NCBI RefSeq assembly: GCF_005116715.1
Contig: NZ_SWCI01000001.1
Coordinates: 496,001 to 560,000 of the forward strand
Source of the DNA: Ferrimonas sediminicola
Lineage (GTDB): Bacteria > Pseudomonadota > Gammaproteobacteria > Enterobacterales > Shewanellaceae
DNA length: 64,000 nucleotides
Direction of reading: 5' to 3'
This document shows positions 55,016 through 63,435 of this stretch, piece by piece (within the stretch, counting starts at the first letter, position 1; the number at the start of each line of letters is the position of its first letter). Made by a program: the position numbers and the translations under genes. The notes below the pieces were generated by a model, which was not told the DNA's origin, made no database searches, and worked only from the letters and a program-made list of their open reading frames with translations.

Positions 55016-55939
55016 TCAGTACAGGCTGGGATCGCTTCTCTGAGGTCGGGTCTTGAAGCGGCGGTGCAGCCACATGTACTGCTCGGGTCGACGGCGGATC
55101 AGCTGTTCCAGGATCCGATTGCCGCGAACCGCGTCTGCCATCTCGTTGTCGCCGGGGAAGTCGTCCAGAGGCGGCAGAATCTCGATGGTGTAACCGGAGT
55201 TGTCCCGGTTGCGTTCGACAAAGAAGGGCATCACCCTGGCCTTGCCCAGCTTCGCCAGGGTGGTGGCCCCGGTGACGGTGACCGCCTCCTCCACCGCGAA
55301 GAAGGGGGCAAATACCGCGCCCTTGCGACCGGCGTCCTGGTCGGCGGTGTACCAGATCACTTCGCCGCTGCGCAGCGCCTTGACCATCTGCCGTACCTCC
55401 CGCTTGGGGATCAGGCCCTTGTTGGAGCGCAGACGCCCCTTCACCTGCAGGTACTCCATAAACTTGTTGTTGTGGGGGCGGTAGACGCCGACGCCCGGAC
55501 AGCATTGGCCAAACACCCGGGCACCGGCTTCCAGCATCAGGCAGTGGGCGGCAAACAGGATCACCCCCTGGCCATCGGCCCTGGCCTGTTCGATGTGCTC
55601 AAGCCCCCTGATGGTCATGTGTTTCTGGATGCGCCGGTCGCTCCACCACCAGGCGTTGACGCTGTCGAACAGCGCCATGCCGGTCTGGTTGAAGTTGTCT
55701 CGCAGCAGCGCTTCGCGCTCCGCGTCGCCCATCTCCGGGAAGCACAGGCGCAGATTGGTGCGGGCCACGTGCACCCGTTTCTTCAGCAGTGCCTGTAGCA
55801 GCCGCCCTAGGCCACAGCCGAACCACCACTGCACCCTCAGGGGCAAAAAGCTCAGCAACCTCATCAGGGCGATGCCCAGCCACATGGGCCAGTACCTGGG
55901 GTGGAGGAAGCCCCGATCGAATTCAGCTGAAGTAACCAT
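55016..55939 (-). CDS. lpxL: Lipid A lauroyl-type acyltransferase (LpxL/LpxM family)
   Basis: This 307-residue inner-membrane enzyme adds a secondary acyl chain to Kdo2-lipid IVA. It has an N-terminal membrane helix, the HX4E catalytic motif (His132, Glu137 in AAHCLMLEAGAR), and conserved GVYRPHNN, WYTADQDAGRKGAVFAPFF and PEQYMWLHRRFKTRP. The pattern is closer to LpxL than LpxM, but the acyl chain used cannot be read from sequence. A GGGAACACC tract precedes the ATG. Confidence 0.9.
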   Translation of the reverse strand: MVTSAEFDRGFLHPRYWPMWLGIALMRLLSFLPLRVQWWFGCGLGRLLQALLKKRVHVARTNLRLCFPEMGDAEREALLRDNFNQTGMALFDSVNAWWWSDRRIQKHMTIRGLEHIEQARADGQGVILFAAHCLMLEAGARVFGQCCPGVGVYRPHNNKFMEYLQVKGRLRSNKGLIPKREVRQMVKALRSGEVIWYTADQDAGRKGAVFAPFFAVEEAVTVTGATTLAKLGKARVMPFFVERNRDNSGYTIEILPPLDDFPGDNEMADAVRGNRILEQLIRRRPEQYMWLHRRFKTRPQRSDPSLY

Positions 55940-56079
55940 GGTGTTCCCGTAACAATCAGTGAGCCGGCTATTCTAACAGCCGAAACGGGCCCTGTGATAC
56001 ACTTTGGCGTCATGTACCCCTCTCATATTCTGAAGAATCTCTCATCACCTCGGGTGTGTTCCCGCCCGGGAGGTGGACG

Positions 56080-56904
56080 TTGCTGTCTCTGGTGCTGACT
56101 GCTCTCCTCGGTGGCGGGGCGCCGATGTGCGATCGCAGTGAGCTGCCCGGCTGCCTGGAGCGCCTTCCCACTCCCCTGGTGTCGGCGCTGTCACAACATT
56201 GGGGCGTGCCACCTCGTCAGCTTGGTCCGACCCTGGAGCGTCAGCTGGCCGGACAGGGGGCGGTCACCCTGACCCTGGGCAGACAGGCATTGATCCTCAC
56301 CGATGGCCGGCGCATCGCTCAGCCCCATATCCTGCTGGTGGGTCACGAGGTGTATGAGTTGCCGTCGGTGCACTCCCTCTCCCTGGCTGTGCTTCATGAG
56401 CAGGGGCATCTGATTGAGGTGGGGGAGGAGCTGCGCCAGCCCTACCGTTTTGCCTACTGGCCCGAGGTGTGGCAGGAGGAAGTGGTCGCCGACCTGTACG
56501 CGCTGTGGCAGCTGGCCAGGCGGGGAGAGCTGGCGCTGGGGTGGGACCTGGTGCACCTGCGCAACTTCAACCTGATGGGGGCGGCTCCCGACTGGGCTCA
56601 CTGGACCACTCCGGTGCTGCTGCCCTGGCTGGTGTCGCCAGAGCGACGCCAGACCCTGGCCCGGCTCAGTTTCGAGCGGGTGCTGGCAACAAGCGTTGTC
56701 GTTGCCGCGGATCTGCCCCATTTCCGCACTCTGGGCCGGCGTCAGTTCGGTCCCGGTCGTGGTGCCTATCCCTATGTGCCTCCCCAGCTGGTGGAGCGCT
56801 GGTGGCAGCTGTTGACTCCCAGCCTGTCACTGCTGATGGGGGAGGACCTGGCTCCCTATCGTCAGCGCCAGCATCGGCTGATGGTGGCGAAATCCGCCAA
56901 CTAG
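56080..56904 (+). CDS. Exported HEXXH protein, putative zinc metalloprotease of unknown family
   Basis: Read from TTG at 56080, the product is 274 residues. GGGAGGTGG lies 3 bases upstream, much better than for the GTG at 56056. The N-terminus is a short signal-like segment (MLSLVLTALLGGGA). His106-Glu107-x-x-His110 (VLHEQGHLI) is followed by WQEEVVADLYAL, where Glu133, Glu134 or Asp138 could be the third zinc ligand, a zincin layout. Two Cys (17 and 25) could form a disulfide. I recognise no family. The C-terminus is Trp- and Arg-rich. It lies alone between lpxL and a PspB-like gene. Confidence 0.7.
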   Translation: MLSLVLTALLGGGAPMCDRSELPGCLERLPTPLVSALSQHWGVPPRQLGPTLERQLAGQGAVTLTLGRQALILTDGRRIAQPHILLVGHEVYELPSVHSLSLAVLHEQGHLIEVGEELRQPYRFAYWPEVWQEEVVADLYALWQLARRGELALGWDLVHLRNFNLMGAAPDWAHWTTPVLLPWLVSPERRQTLARLSFERVLATSVVVAADLPHFRTLGRRQFGPGRGAYPYVPPQLVERWWQLLTPSLSLLMGEDLAPYRQRQHRLMVAKSAN

Positions 56905-56937
56905 CGGTCAATATCCCCCTTTCGCGTCAACCTGACT

Positions 56938-57041
56938 TTGACATCTATCATGCTAATCAATAGCTTAGTTGGGTGGTTCGTAACTTGCTAAAGTTGAAGG
57001 AACTGCCGGTTTGACCACCGGCGGCGACTGGGAAAGCCCAG
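56938..57041 (+). promoter_or_regulatory. Promoter and structured leader before the PspB-like gene
   Basis: A perfect TTGACA (56938-56943) is followed after 17 bases by TAGCTT, a weak -10. The leader then contains two tandem hairpins: GCCGGT/ACCGGC at 57005-57022 and CTGGG/CCCAG at 57028-57041. The leader would be about 145 bases. I do not recognise a known riboswitch class. Confidence 0.45.
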
Positions 57042-57119
57042 ACCTTGACGACATCCATCGCCACCCGGTGCTCGGCGCCGGGTCGCGCCCCTAGATAACA
57101 ACAGCATAAGGAGAGTGAG

Positions 57120-57362
57120 ATGCTGACCTCAGGATCCATCGTGGCCATCGTGGCCATCGTCATGGGGTGCCTGGTTGCCATGATAAAGAGTAAGCATAAG
57201 AGCGAGGCTCAGGCGAACCTGGCCCAGTTCAGCCAGTTGGAGGAGGAGCTGAAGGCCACCCGAGCACAGTGTCACGCCCTGGAGGAGCGGGTGGTGGTGC
57301 TGGAGAAGATCGTCACCGATTCCGGATTTGATCTGCAACAGGAGATCTCCCGACTGGGATAA
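57120..57362 (+). CDS. PspB-like membrane/coiled-coil protein
   Basis: This 80-residue protein has one N-terminal membrane helix (about 4-22), a basic patch (KSKHKSE) and a coiled coil. It ends in ALEERVVVLEKIVTDSGFDLQQE, closely resembling the end of PspB-type envelope-stress proteins. PspB pairs with PspC to control the phage-shock response. No pspA, pspC or pspF is adjacent, so it is called PspB-like only. AAGGAGAG lies 4 bases before the ATG. A stable hairpin follows the stop. Confidence 0.7.
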   Translation: MLTSGSIVAIVAIVMGCLVAMIKSKHKSEAQANLAQFSQLEEELKATRAQCHALEERVVVLEKIVTDSGFDLQQEISRLG

Positions 57363-57419
57363 GGGGGAGGGTGTCGTTCATTTTTGTACCGGGCGGCAGC
57401 CAGTCCAGGACGCGGTGTG

Positions 57420-57458
57420 ACCCCGGTGGCGCCAGGGCCACACCGGCGCCATCGGGGT
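57420..57458. other. 14-bp hairpin in a 193-base gap
   Basis: ACCCCGGTGGCGCC pairs with GGCGCCATCGGGGT over 14 positions (one G-U) around an 11-base loop. No T-run follows. It could block 3' decay of the PspB-like message or be part of a small RNA. The rest of the gap has no gene. Confidence 0.55.
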
Positions 57459-57555
57459 GTTGCCGGATCTGAATCAACTCATCGACACCCTGCTTCGACG
57501 TAGTCCCCTCCCTCGACTATAAGGTTTAGAGGGACAGTGCCTAAGGGGGAATGGT

Positions 57556-57804
57556 ATGAGCAAAGTGGATATCGATACCGAGGATTTTGAACACCTGATC
57601 CAGTGCCGCCGAGTCTCCAAAGAGGCGGGGGAAGCCTATCACAAGGCGGTGGAAGCCCTGGCCCGCTGCGGAGAGTCCAGCCGCGGCGCCTGGATTGAGG
57701 AGTGCAAACGCGCCTTCGCCGCCAAGCAGCAGGCCCTGGCGGCGGAGAGGGAGGAGTTTCACCGGGTCTTCGACGAGTTGCCTCAGGGGTTGCCCAAAGA
57801 GTAG
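57556..57804 (+). CDS. Hypothetical 82-residue charged protein
   Basis: AAGGGGGA lies 5 bases before the ATG. The 82-residue product is mostly helical and rich in Glu, Ala and Lys. It has two cysteines early (Cys17, Cys38) and one more at 50 (EECKRAFAAKQQ). No signal peptide, membrane helix or known family is seen. The CaCA exchanger gene starts 12 bases later, so they are probably one operon. TATAAG about 40 bases upstream may be its -10. Confidence 0.6.
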   Translation: MSKVDIDTEDFEHLIQCRRVSKEAGEAYHKAVEALARCGESSRGAWIEECKRAFAAKQQALAAEREEFHRVFDELPQGLPKE

Positions 57805-57816
57805 GGGAGCTCCCCC

Positions 57817-58854
57817 ATGATGGATCCTGCGGGTTGGCCTCTGGTCGCGGTAATTATCGCGTTTGCTGCAGTGGCGGCGGTTATCGGCTGGTTTGGCATT
57901 CAGATGACCCGGCTTGCCCGGGATCTGGCCTCCGGCACCGGCTTGGGAGAGGCACTGGTCGGTGCCCTGTTCATCGGCGCGTCCACCTCCTTGTCAGGGA
58001 TTACCACCTCGGTGTCGGCGGCGTCTTCAGGCCACCCTCAGTTGGCGGTAAGCAACTGTCTGGGCGGCATCGCCGCCCAGACGGCATTTCTCGCCCTGGC
58101 GGACATCGCCTACCGGCGGGCCAACCTGGAGCATGCCGCGGCCTCGGCGGAAAATCTGTTTCTGGCGGCCTTCGTCCTGACTCTGCTCAGTATCCACGTT
58201 CTGGCGCTCTCCACCCCCGATGTGGCCCTGTTCGCGGTTCATCCGGCGACCCTGCTGCTGGTGATCTTCTACGTGGTCGGCATCCACCTGCTGGCGCGAA
58301 CTCACACCATGCCGATGTGGCTGCCCCGGCGAACCAAAGACACCTCCCGGGAGCCTGCCGCCCCTCCCAGGCTGCGCCGGCGTTCGCTGGGGCCGCTGTG
58401 GCTGAAGTTTGCTGGCTGCGCGGCGGTGGTCGCCCTGGCCGGCTGGTCGCTTGCCCGGCTGGCCGTGCCTTTGGGTGAGAAGAGCGGGCTGTCGAACGGG
58501 TTGGTCGGCGGCGTGTTCACCGCCGTGTCCACCTCGATCCCCGAGCTGGTGGTGGCCATTACCGCGGTCCGGATGGGGGCGCTGAACCTGGCTGTGGGCG
58601 ACATTGTCGGCGGCAACGCCTTCGATACCCTGTTCGTGGCGGCCGCGGATCTGGCCTATCGGCAGGACTCCATCTACGCCGTCATCTCCCGTGTGGAGCA
58701 GTTTTGGTTGGCCACCGCCATGCTGATGACCGGAGTGCTGCTGATGGGACTGATCTATCGTCAGCGCCACGGCCCGGGGAACATCGGCCTGGAGAGCGTG
58801 GCGTTGCTGGCGATCTACCTGGGCGGAGTGATGATCCTCCTCCTGCTCCATTAG
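57817..58854 (+). CDS. CaCA-family exchanger with a degenerate first repeat
   Basis: This 345-residue membrane protein has two inverted halves of the sodium/calcium exchanger fold. The second alpha-repeat is canonical (STSIPELVVAITA with Glu243, then VGDIVGGNAFD). The first reads GASTSLSGITTSVSA, with Ser60-Gly61 where Pro-Glu is usual, so one of the two ion-coordinating glutamates is missing. It has a basic cytoplasmic loop (about 170-192). Ion selectivity therefore cannot be assumed. It follows the 82-residue gene. Confidence 0.82.
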   Translation: MMDPAGWPLVAVIIAFAAVAAVIGWFGIQMTRLARDLASGTGLGEALVGALFIGASTSLSGITTSVSAASSGHPQLAVSNCLGGIAAQTAFLALADIAYRRANLEHAAASAENLFLAAFVLTLLSIHVLALSTPDVALFAVHPATLLLVIFYVVGIHLLARTHTMPMWLPRRTKDTSREPAAPPRLRRRSLGPLWLKFAGCAAVVALAGWSLARLAVPLGEKSGLSNGLVGGVFTAVSTSIPELVVAITAVRMGALNLAVGDIVGGNAFDTLFVAAADLAYRQDSIYAVISRVEQFWLATAMLMTGVLLMGLIYRQRHGPGNIGLESVALLAIYLGGVMILLLLH

Positions 58855-58977
58855 TTTTGGTTAAGCGCAATGGTCAGCCACCCACCGAGCCGGCGACATG
58901 GGGCAGGGCCCGCACCCGTGGCGTGCAGCTTCTGCTGTCGGCGTGCTGAAGGTGATCCGCATCGGTTCCCTCCAGGC

Positions 58978-60321
58978 TCACTGCCGCAGGAGAGCGGGGC
59001 CTGAACAGTCGGTCATGATGGTCAGCGACTTCTCGCCGCGATCAACCTGTTCCATCAGGTCGGCCATCTGGTAGGGGTCCAGGCCCCGGTACAGCAGGGC
59101 CACGCCGGGGTGTCGTGCCAGCGGCGCCAACGCCGAGCAGTCCGGCACCGCCATGATGGAGATGGTTTCGGCCTGGCTGCGGGCCAACGCCTGCCAATCC
59201 TGGCTGTGGACGGCGGACAGGGACAGGTTGCCGCTGAACCGGTCCAGACCCTCGAAGCGCTCTACCCGGCTGCCCTCCAGCTGCAGCAACTCCAGGCGGG
59301 CCAGGGGGGCCAGCGCCGTGAGATCGGTGATGTTGCCACCGGCCAGGGCCAGGGCCTGTAAGCTTGATAGCCCGGTCAGATCCGCCAGCGTCACCGGTTC
59401 CGTGGTCGACAACTGGCAGCTTAACGTCGTCACCTCGTCGCTGGTGTCCAGCATGAACTGCTCGGCGGCCTGACGGATGCACCGTCCTATGGACGGTTCA
59501 CTGAATGTCAGGGCGGCGATGGGCGTGCTCTGCGGGGGGCTGGCGACGAGCGGTGGCGGCAGTGGTGGGGCGTCGTCGCCGACGTCTTCGGCCCCGTCCC
59601 CCCACCCTTGTTCGCTTCCCGGTGGATCCTCGTCATCGAGACTGGCGAGGATGGCGCCACTCCATGGCAGCGAGGCGGCCAGTGCCCCGTCGAGAGCTTG
59701 AAAATCCGCAGCAAGCGATGGCGCCGTCTCGGAGAGGTAACAGATCTTGGCGACGTTCAACAGGTCGACCAGCATGGCGAGTCGGGTCTGGCCGAGATTG
59801 ATGGTCATCAGGGCGGCGAAGGCATCGCCTTCGTTGGTCACCGAGGTCAGCGACTCGAGGCTGTCCAGGTAATCCTGCAGCTCCGAGCTGATCTGCCGAT
59901 ACCGGTCAAGTTTCCGAGGCTGGTAACACTCGGAACTCTTGTTCAGTTCGCCAAGAAAACGCTGGTATTGGATAAGATATTGATTTCCTAGTGCTAACAT
60001 CTTGGCGGCGGTTTGCTTCATCTCGGGGATGAGCGGACTCCCAAGCACCGCCAGGGCGCTCTGAGTGTCATCGAGTCGTCGAGAGAACTCCTCCATCTGC
60101 TCCGCATGTTTCCGGTTTAACCCGTGGGCCTGCTCGATGATGGTGGCGGTATCCTGCTGAAACCGGAGGATGGCGTCATCGGTCGAGGCGGCGGCCCCGC
60201 TGCACCAGGCGGTGGTCACGCCGCAGAGCAGGGCACTGAGGATTCCGCCTTTTGCGAATGTCATCAGAGCGCTGACGGGGTATCCGTATCCCAGAAGATT
60301 TAAACGATGTCTGACGGCCAT
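58978..60321 (-). CDS. Exported leucine-rich-repeat protein of unknown function
   Basis: This encodes 447 residues. A signal peptide ends near residue 45 (SGAAAST) if the ATG at 60321 is used; AGGGA upstream supports it. An ATG 19 codons later would give a more normal signal length. The first part is a helical bundle (about 48-215), then a Pro/Asp-rich linker (about 220-265). The C-terminal domain has leucine-rich repeats (LTGLSSLQALALAGGNITDL; LAPLARLELLQLEGSRVERF). Several cysteines may form disulfides. No family is recognised. The gene stands alone. Confidence 0.65.
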   Translation of the reverse strand: MAVRHRLNLLGYGYPVSALMTFAKGGILSALLCGVTTAWCSGAAASTDDAILRFQQDTATIIEQAHGLNRKHAEQMEEFSRRLDDTQSALAVLGSPLIPEMKQTAAKMLALGNQYLIQYQRFLGELNKSSECYQPRKLDRYRQISSELQDYLDSLESLTSVTNEGDAFAALMTINLGQTRLAMLVDLLNVAKICYLSETAPSLAADFQALDGALAASLPWSGAILASLDDEDPPGSEQGWGDGAEDVGDDAPPLPPPLVASPPQSTPIAALTFSEPSIGRCIRQAAEQFMLDTSDEVTTLSCQLSTTEPVTLADLTGLSSLQALALAGGNITDLTALAPLARLELLQLEGSRVERFEGLDRFSGNLSLSAVHSQDWQALARSQAETISIMAVPDCSALAPLARHPGVALLYRGLDPYQMADLMEQVDRGEKSLTIMTDCSGPALLRQ

Positions 60322-60547
60322 TGGCTTCCCTATCGATAGCGAGTTGTTTGCGTTTAGTGTGAGGCACTCTTGAGGTGATTCTCTGGCGTGCTCCCCTTCG
60401 ACGACTGGATTACAGGCTGGTATCGACCGGCGCTGTCGACTTTAAGTCACCCAAGTGACGGACTGGCAAGTGGAAAATCCTACACTCTATGTGTGACAGT
60501 AGGAAGGAGTGCCGGCAGCCACTTGGCAGCCATGTCGCAAAAGAACC

Positions 60548-60580
60548 AAAAAAAAAACGGAGCCACTTGGCCCCGTTTTT
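60548..60580. terminator. Terminator after pntB
   Basis: ACGGAGCC and GGCCCCGT pair with one mismatch across an ACTT loop, with a ten-base A-run on one side and a T-run on the other. It ends the pnt operon on the minus strand and could act in both directions. Confidence 0.85.
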
Positions 60581-60600
60581 GAGTGTGCGCTAGCAAATCA

Positions 60601-61980
60601 TCAGTCGGCCTCGTTGAGGCTGGAGGTCAGGTCGATGATCGCCTTCTTGCCGTCGCCGAACAGCATCAGGGTGTTGTCCTTGGCAAACAGCGGGTTGGGC
60701 AGTCCGGCGAAGCCGGGGCTCAGGGAGCGCTTCACCACCACCACGGTGCGGGCCTTGTCGACGTTGAGGATCGGCATGCCGTAGATGGGGCTGCCCTTGT
60801 CCTCACGGGCCATGGGGTTGGTTACGTCGTTGGCGCCGATGACGATGGCCACGTCGGTCTGTTCAAACTGGGGGTTGATGGCGTCCATCTCCACCAGTTG
60901 CTCGTAGGGCACTTCCGCTTCCGCCAGCAGCACGTTCATGTGCCCGGGCATGCGGCCCGCCACCGGGTGGATGGCGTACTTGACGTCGGTGCCGCGGCCC
61001 TCCAGGACGTCCGCCAGTTCCCGCACCGCATGCTGCGCCTGGGCCATGGCCAGACCGAAGCCTGGAACGATCACCACCCGCTCGGCGGTCTCCAGCATCA
61101 TCGCCACCTCTTCCGGGGAGGAGGATTTGACCTTGCCCTGGTAGACCTCGTCGGCGTCGATGGTTGCGCCCCCCTCCGCCATCACTCCAAACAGCACGTT
61201 GGTCAGGCTGCGGTTCATCGCCTTACACATGATCTGGGTCAGGATCAGACCGGAGGCGCCCACCAGTGAGCCGGAGACGATCAGCACGGTGTTGTTGGAG
61301 ATGAAGCCCGCAGTGGCCGCGGCGATACCGGAATAGGAGTTCAGCAGGGCGATCACCACCGGCATGTCGGCACCGCCGATGGGCAGTACCAGCAGGATAC
61401 CCAGCAGCAGCGCCACCGCCACCAGAGAGTAAAGGATCGCCGGCGAGGGGTTGACCACCAGGGTGATCACCAGGGCCACGGCGGCTGCGGCCAGAAGGCC
61501 GTTGACCAGGGTGTTGCCGGGGACGGCGATGGACTTGCCGGAGATGATCTCCTGCAGCTTGCCGAAGGCGATGAAGGAGCCGGACAGGGTTACGGCACCG
61601 ATCAGCACGGTGGCACCCACGGAGATCTGTGCCACCAGGGAGGTGGCCGCCACGGGATCCATGTAGTTGGCCAGGGCCACGAACAGGGAGGCGCCGCCTC
61701 CGAAGCCGTTCAGGGCCGCCACCATCTGGGGCATGGAGGTCATCTGCACCTTCTTGGCGAGGATGGCACCGATAAGGCCCCCGAGCACCATGCCGGCGAT
61801 GATCCACTCGAAGCTGAGGATCGACTGGTCCAGCAGGGTGACCACCACGGCGATCAGCATCCCCACCGAAGAGATCTGGTTACCACGTACCGCGGTACGG
61901 GGCTTGGTCATGTTCTTGATGCCGAGCACGAAGCAGACCGCGGCCACCAGATAGGCCAGGTAGATAACAGCAGTATTCAT
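60601..61980 (-). CDS. pntB: NAD(P) transhydrogenase subunit beta
   Basis: PntB carries the proton channel and the NADP(H)-binding domain of the proton-translocating transhydrogenase, which makes NADPH at the cost of proton-motive force. The 459-residue protein has an N-terminal membrane half (about 1-260). Its C-terminal dIII domain has VIVPGFGLAMAQAQHAV, YAIHPVAGRMPGHMNVLLAEA and VIGANDVTNPMA. GGAAG lies 9 bases before the ATG. It starts 6 bases after pntAB. Confidence 0.96.
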   Translation of the reverse strand: MNTAVIYLAYLVAAVCFVLGIKNMTKPRTAVRGNQISSVGMLIAVVVTLLDQSILSFEWIIAGMVLGGLIGAILAKKVQMTSMPQMVAALNGFGGGASLFVALANYMDPVAATSLVAQISVGATVLIGAVTLSGSFIAFGKLQEIISGKSIAVPGNTLVNGLLAAAAVALVITLVVNPSPAILYSLVAVALLLGILLVLPIGGADMPVVIALLNSYSGIAAATAGFISNNTVLIVSGSLVGASGLILTQIMCKAMNRSLTNVLFGVMAEGGATIDADEVYQGKVKSSSPEEVAMMLETAERVVIVPGFGLAMAQAQHAVRELADVLEGRGTDVKYAIHPVAGRMPGHMNVLLAEAEVPYEQLVEMDAINPQFEQTDVAIVIGANDVTNPMAREDKGSPIYGMPILNVDKARTVVVVKRSLSPGFAGLPNPLFAKDNTLMLFGDGKKAIIDLTSSLNEAD

Positions 61981-61986
61981 GGTCGG

Positions 61987-62265
61987 TTACTTCCTCTTAA
62001 ACATGCCCAGCATGCGGTTGGTGACCATGTAGCCACCCACCACGTTGATGGTGGCCAGGGTCACGGCGATAAAGCCCAGTACATTTACCAGAATGCCGGA
62101 GCCAGAGCCGGCGGAGAGCAGGGCGCCCACCAGGGTGATGCCGGAGATGGCGTTCGAGCCGGACATCAGCGGGGTGTGCAGTGTGGGCGGTACCTTGGTG
62201 ATCAGTTCCACGCCGAGGAAGATGGCGATCACGAACAGGGTGAGCAGTAACAGCAGGGTTTCCAT
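61987..62265 (-). CDS. pntAB: NAD(P) transhydrogenase subunit alpha, membrane part
   Basis: This 92-residue protein corresponds to the membrane-embedded C-terminus of PntA, with three or four helices and the conserved PLMSGSNAISGI. It is a separate gene, as in the three-subunit enzyme of Rhodospirillum, whereas E. coli fuses it to PntA. Its ATG directly abuts the stop of the preceding gene (TAAATG), so translation is coupled. Confidence 0.94.
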   Translation of the reverse strand: METLLLLLTLFVIAIFLGVELITKVPPTLHTPLMSGSNAISGITLVGALLSAGSGSGILVNVLGFIAVTLATINVVGGYMVTNRMLGMFKRK

Positions 62266-63435
62266 TTACGCCTCCTCCTTGTTGTCGGCGGTCAGTCCGA
62301 GCAGATCCCGGATGCGGGGGTTCACCACCTTGCCTTGGTAGGCGGTGACGGTGTCATGGACAATCTCATCGTCGAAGTCGAACACCAGCTTGCCTTCGTC
62401 GTCGACCAGGTGACGGATCAGGTTCTCCAGGTTGGTGCCGAACATCTGGCTGCCATGGTTGGCGGTGGAGGCAACGATGTTGGCCGGGCCGGAGATGATG
62501 ACGCCATTGACGTTGATCACCTCCCCCAGTTGGGTCAGTTCACAGTTGCCGCCGGTCTCGGCCGCCAGATCGACGATCACCGAACCGGGCTTCATCTGAG
62601 CCACCATCTCCTTGGTGATCAGGGTTGGTGCCTTGCGGCCTGGGATGGCGGCGGTGGTGATGACAATATCCTGCTGAGCCAGCACATTGGCCATCGCCTG
62701 CTGTTGCTTGGCGATGAAGTCGGCGGACTGCTCCTTGGCATAGCCGCCGCTGGATTCGGTGTCGGCGTCCTCGATATCCAGCTCGACCGGGCGGGCTCCC
62801 ACGGAGAGGATCTGCTCCCGGGCGGCGGGACGGATGTCGTAGGCCTCCACTACGGCGCCCAGGCGCTTGGCGGTGGCACAGGCCTGCAGGCCGGCGACAC
62901 CGGCCCCCATGATAAAGGTGCGGGCGGGCTTCAGGGTGCCAGCGGCGGTCATCATCATCGGCAACAACCTGGGGGTGAGCTCCGCTGCCTGGATTACCGC
63001 CTTGTAGCCGGCGATGGTGGCGTTGGAGGAGAGTACGTCCATGCTCTGGGCCCGGGTGATGCGGGGAATCAGTTCCAGGGCGACGGTGTTGATCCCCTTG
63101 TCGGCCGCCTTCTGGGCGTTTTCCGGGTGCATCAAGGGGTCCATCATCCCCATCAGGGTCTGGCCCGAGGCCAGGTGTTCCAGCAGCCGGTCGAACTCTT
63201 CACCTTTGGCGTGCAGAGTCAGCACCAGCTCGGCGCCCTCCAGGGTCTGGGCGCGGTCAGCACCGATGCGAGCTCCACTGTCGAGATAGTCCTGATCGGT
63301 AAAACCGGCTTCAAAACCGGCCTGGGTTTCAATCGTCACCTCGCAGCCCGCTTTGGCGAGCTTGGCAACGTTGGTGGGTAACAGGGCGACGCGGGTTTCC
63401 CCGGCGAGATGCTCCTTGATCACGGCGATCTTCAC
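62266..63435 (-). CDS. pntAA: NAD(P) transhydrogenase subunit alpha, NAD-binding part
   Basis: This 389-residue soluble dI subunit binds NAD(H) and passes hydride to PntB. It has the alanine-dehydrogenase-like fold with the Rossmann motif FIMGAGVAGLQACATAKRLGA and the segment MDVLSSNATIAGY. The start is GTG with GAGGA 7 bases upstream. It is first of three co-directional transhydrogenase genes. Confidence 0.95.
   Translation of the reverse strand: MKIAVIKEHLAGETRVALLPTNVAKLAKAGCEVTIETQAGFEAGFTDQDYLDSGARIGADRAQTLEGAELVLTLHAKGEEFDRLLEHLASGQTLMGMMDPLMHPENAQKAADKGINTVALELIPRITRAQSMDVLSSNATIAGYKAVIQAAELTPRLLPMMMTAAGTLKPARTFIMGAGVAGLQACATAKRLGAVVEAYDIRPAAREQILSVGARPVELDIEDADTESSGGYAKEQSADFIAKQQQAMANVLAQQDIVITTAAIPGRKAPTLITKEMVAQMKPGSVIVDLAAETGGNCELTQLGEVINVNGVIISGPANIVASTANHGSQMFGTNLENLIRHLVDDEGKLVFDFDDEIVHDTVTAYQGKVVNPRIRDLLGLTADNKEEA

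Noticed and set aside
56905-57119. Structured leader as a known riboswitch
   Set aside because: The two hairpins do not match the conserved cores I know for c-di-GMP, manganese, magnesium, cobalamin or TPP riboswitches.
60388-60582. Plus-strand 64-codon frame in the gap before pntB
   Set aside because: No ribosome-binding site, and it runs through the pntB terminator.
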